From positions 1-12,676 of the forward strand of contig JAUVPY010000022.1 in the NCBI GenBank assembly GCA_030598425.1: 12,676 nucleotides of DNA, read 5' to 3'. This DNA comes from Anaerolineae bacterium (GTDB lineage Bacteria > Chloroflexota > Anaerolineae > 4572-78 > NAK82). This document shows positions 12,652-12,676 of this stretch, in pieces. How positions within the stretch are numbered: the first letter of the stretch is position 1; every line of letters starts with the position of its first letter. The translations under genes were made by a program, and so were the position numbers. The notes under the pieces were generated by a model that did no database searches, was not told where the DNA came from, and worked only from the letters and a program-made list of their open reading frames with translations.

Positions 12652-12676
12652 AAATCACCTCTCACAACAGACCTAA

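Overview
The window looks like a chromosomal segment of a member of the Chloroflexota, probably Anaerolineae-like. This is inferred from style and not from a database match. The pointers are a bS16 with a long acidic tail, membrane-anchored TolB-type propeller and multi-pass proteins with Thr/Pro-rich linkers, GC-rich coding DNA, short GATTGG/GATTTGC-type repeats between genes, and a conserved translation cluster. There is no phage, transposase or CRISPR signal.

Layout. Positions 1-109 hold the start of a truncated, divergent minus-strand gene for a membrane-anchored protein; it has a consensus promoter that appears to give a leaderless message. Positions 370-3904 (plus strand) hold a housekeeping cluster: ffh (signal recognition particle GTPase), rpsP (bS16), khpA (KH-domain RNA-binding protein), rimM (16S maturation factor) and nadD (NAD biosynthesis). 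A perfect 10-bp inverted repeat overlaps the ffh promoter, and a 14-bp perfect hairpin is read through in frame at the start of rimM. Positions 3912-4565 (minus) hold a minimal soluble NarL/DegS-class histidine kinase. It is divergent from a large membrane-anchored beta-propeller protein (4816-6456); both have good sigma70-type promoters, with an inverted repeat between them. A repeat-rich spacer leads into mtaB (tRNA t6A37 methylthiotransferase, 6561-7862), which ends in a hairpin terminator.

Positions 7937-10824 hold a second transcription unit with its own promoter. It has two small proteins built as membrane helix, Thr/Pro-rich linker, membrane helix, followed at once by a multi-pass glycosyltransferase of the protein-mannosyltransferase-like (GT39/PMT_2) class. 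The tight coupling suggests an envelope module in which the transferase may glycosylate the linkers; this is inference. A repeat overlapping the transferase stop codon leads to a patatin-like phospholipase (10874-11692). An isolated tRNA-Arg(CCG) with clear promoter and terminator follows at 11757-11828. The window ends with a minus-strand class I SAM methyltransferase (11923-12651).

The most unusual themes are: compact palindromes read in frame inside genes (rimM, the glycosyltransferase), short repeat families that supply ribosome binding sites, stop codons and internal protein segments, and the putative glycosyltransferase plus Thr/Pro-rich substrate cassette. Start codons of TTG are used or likely in at least three genes.
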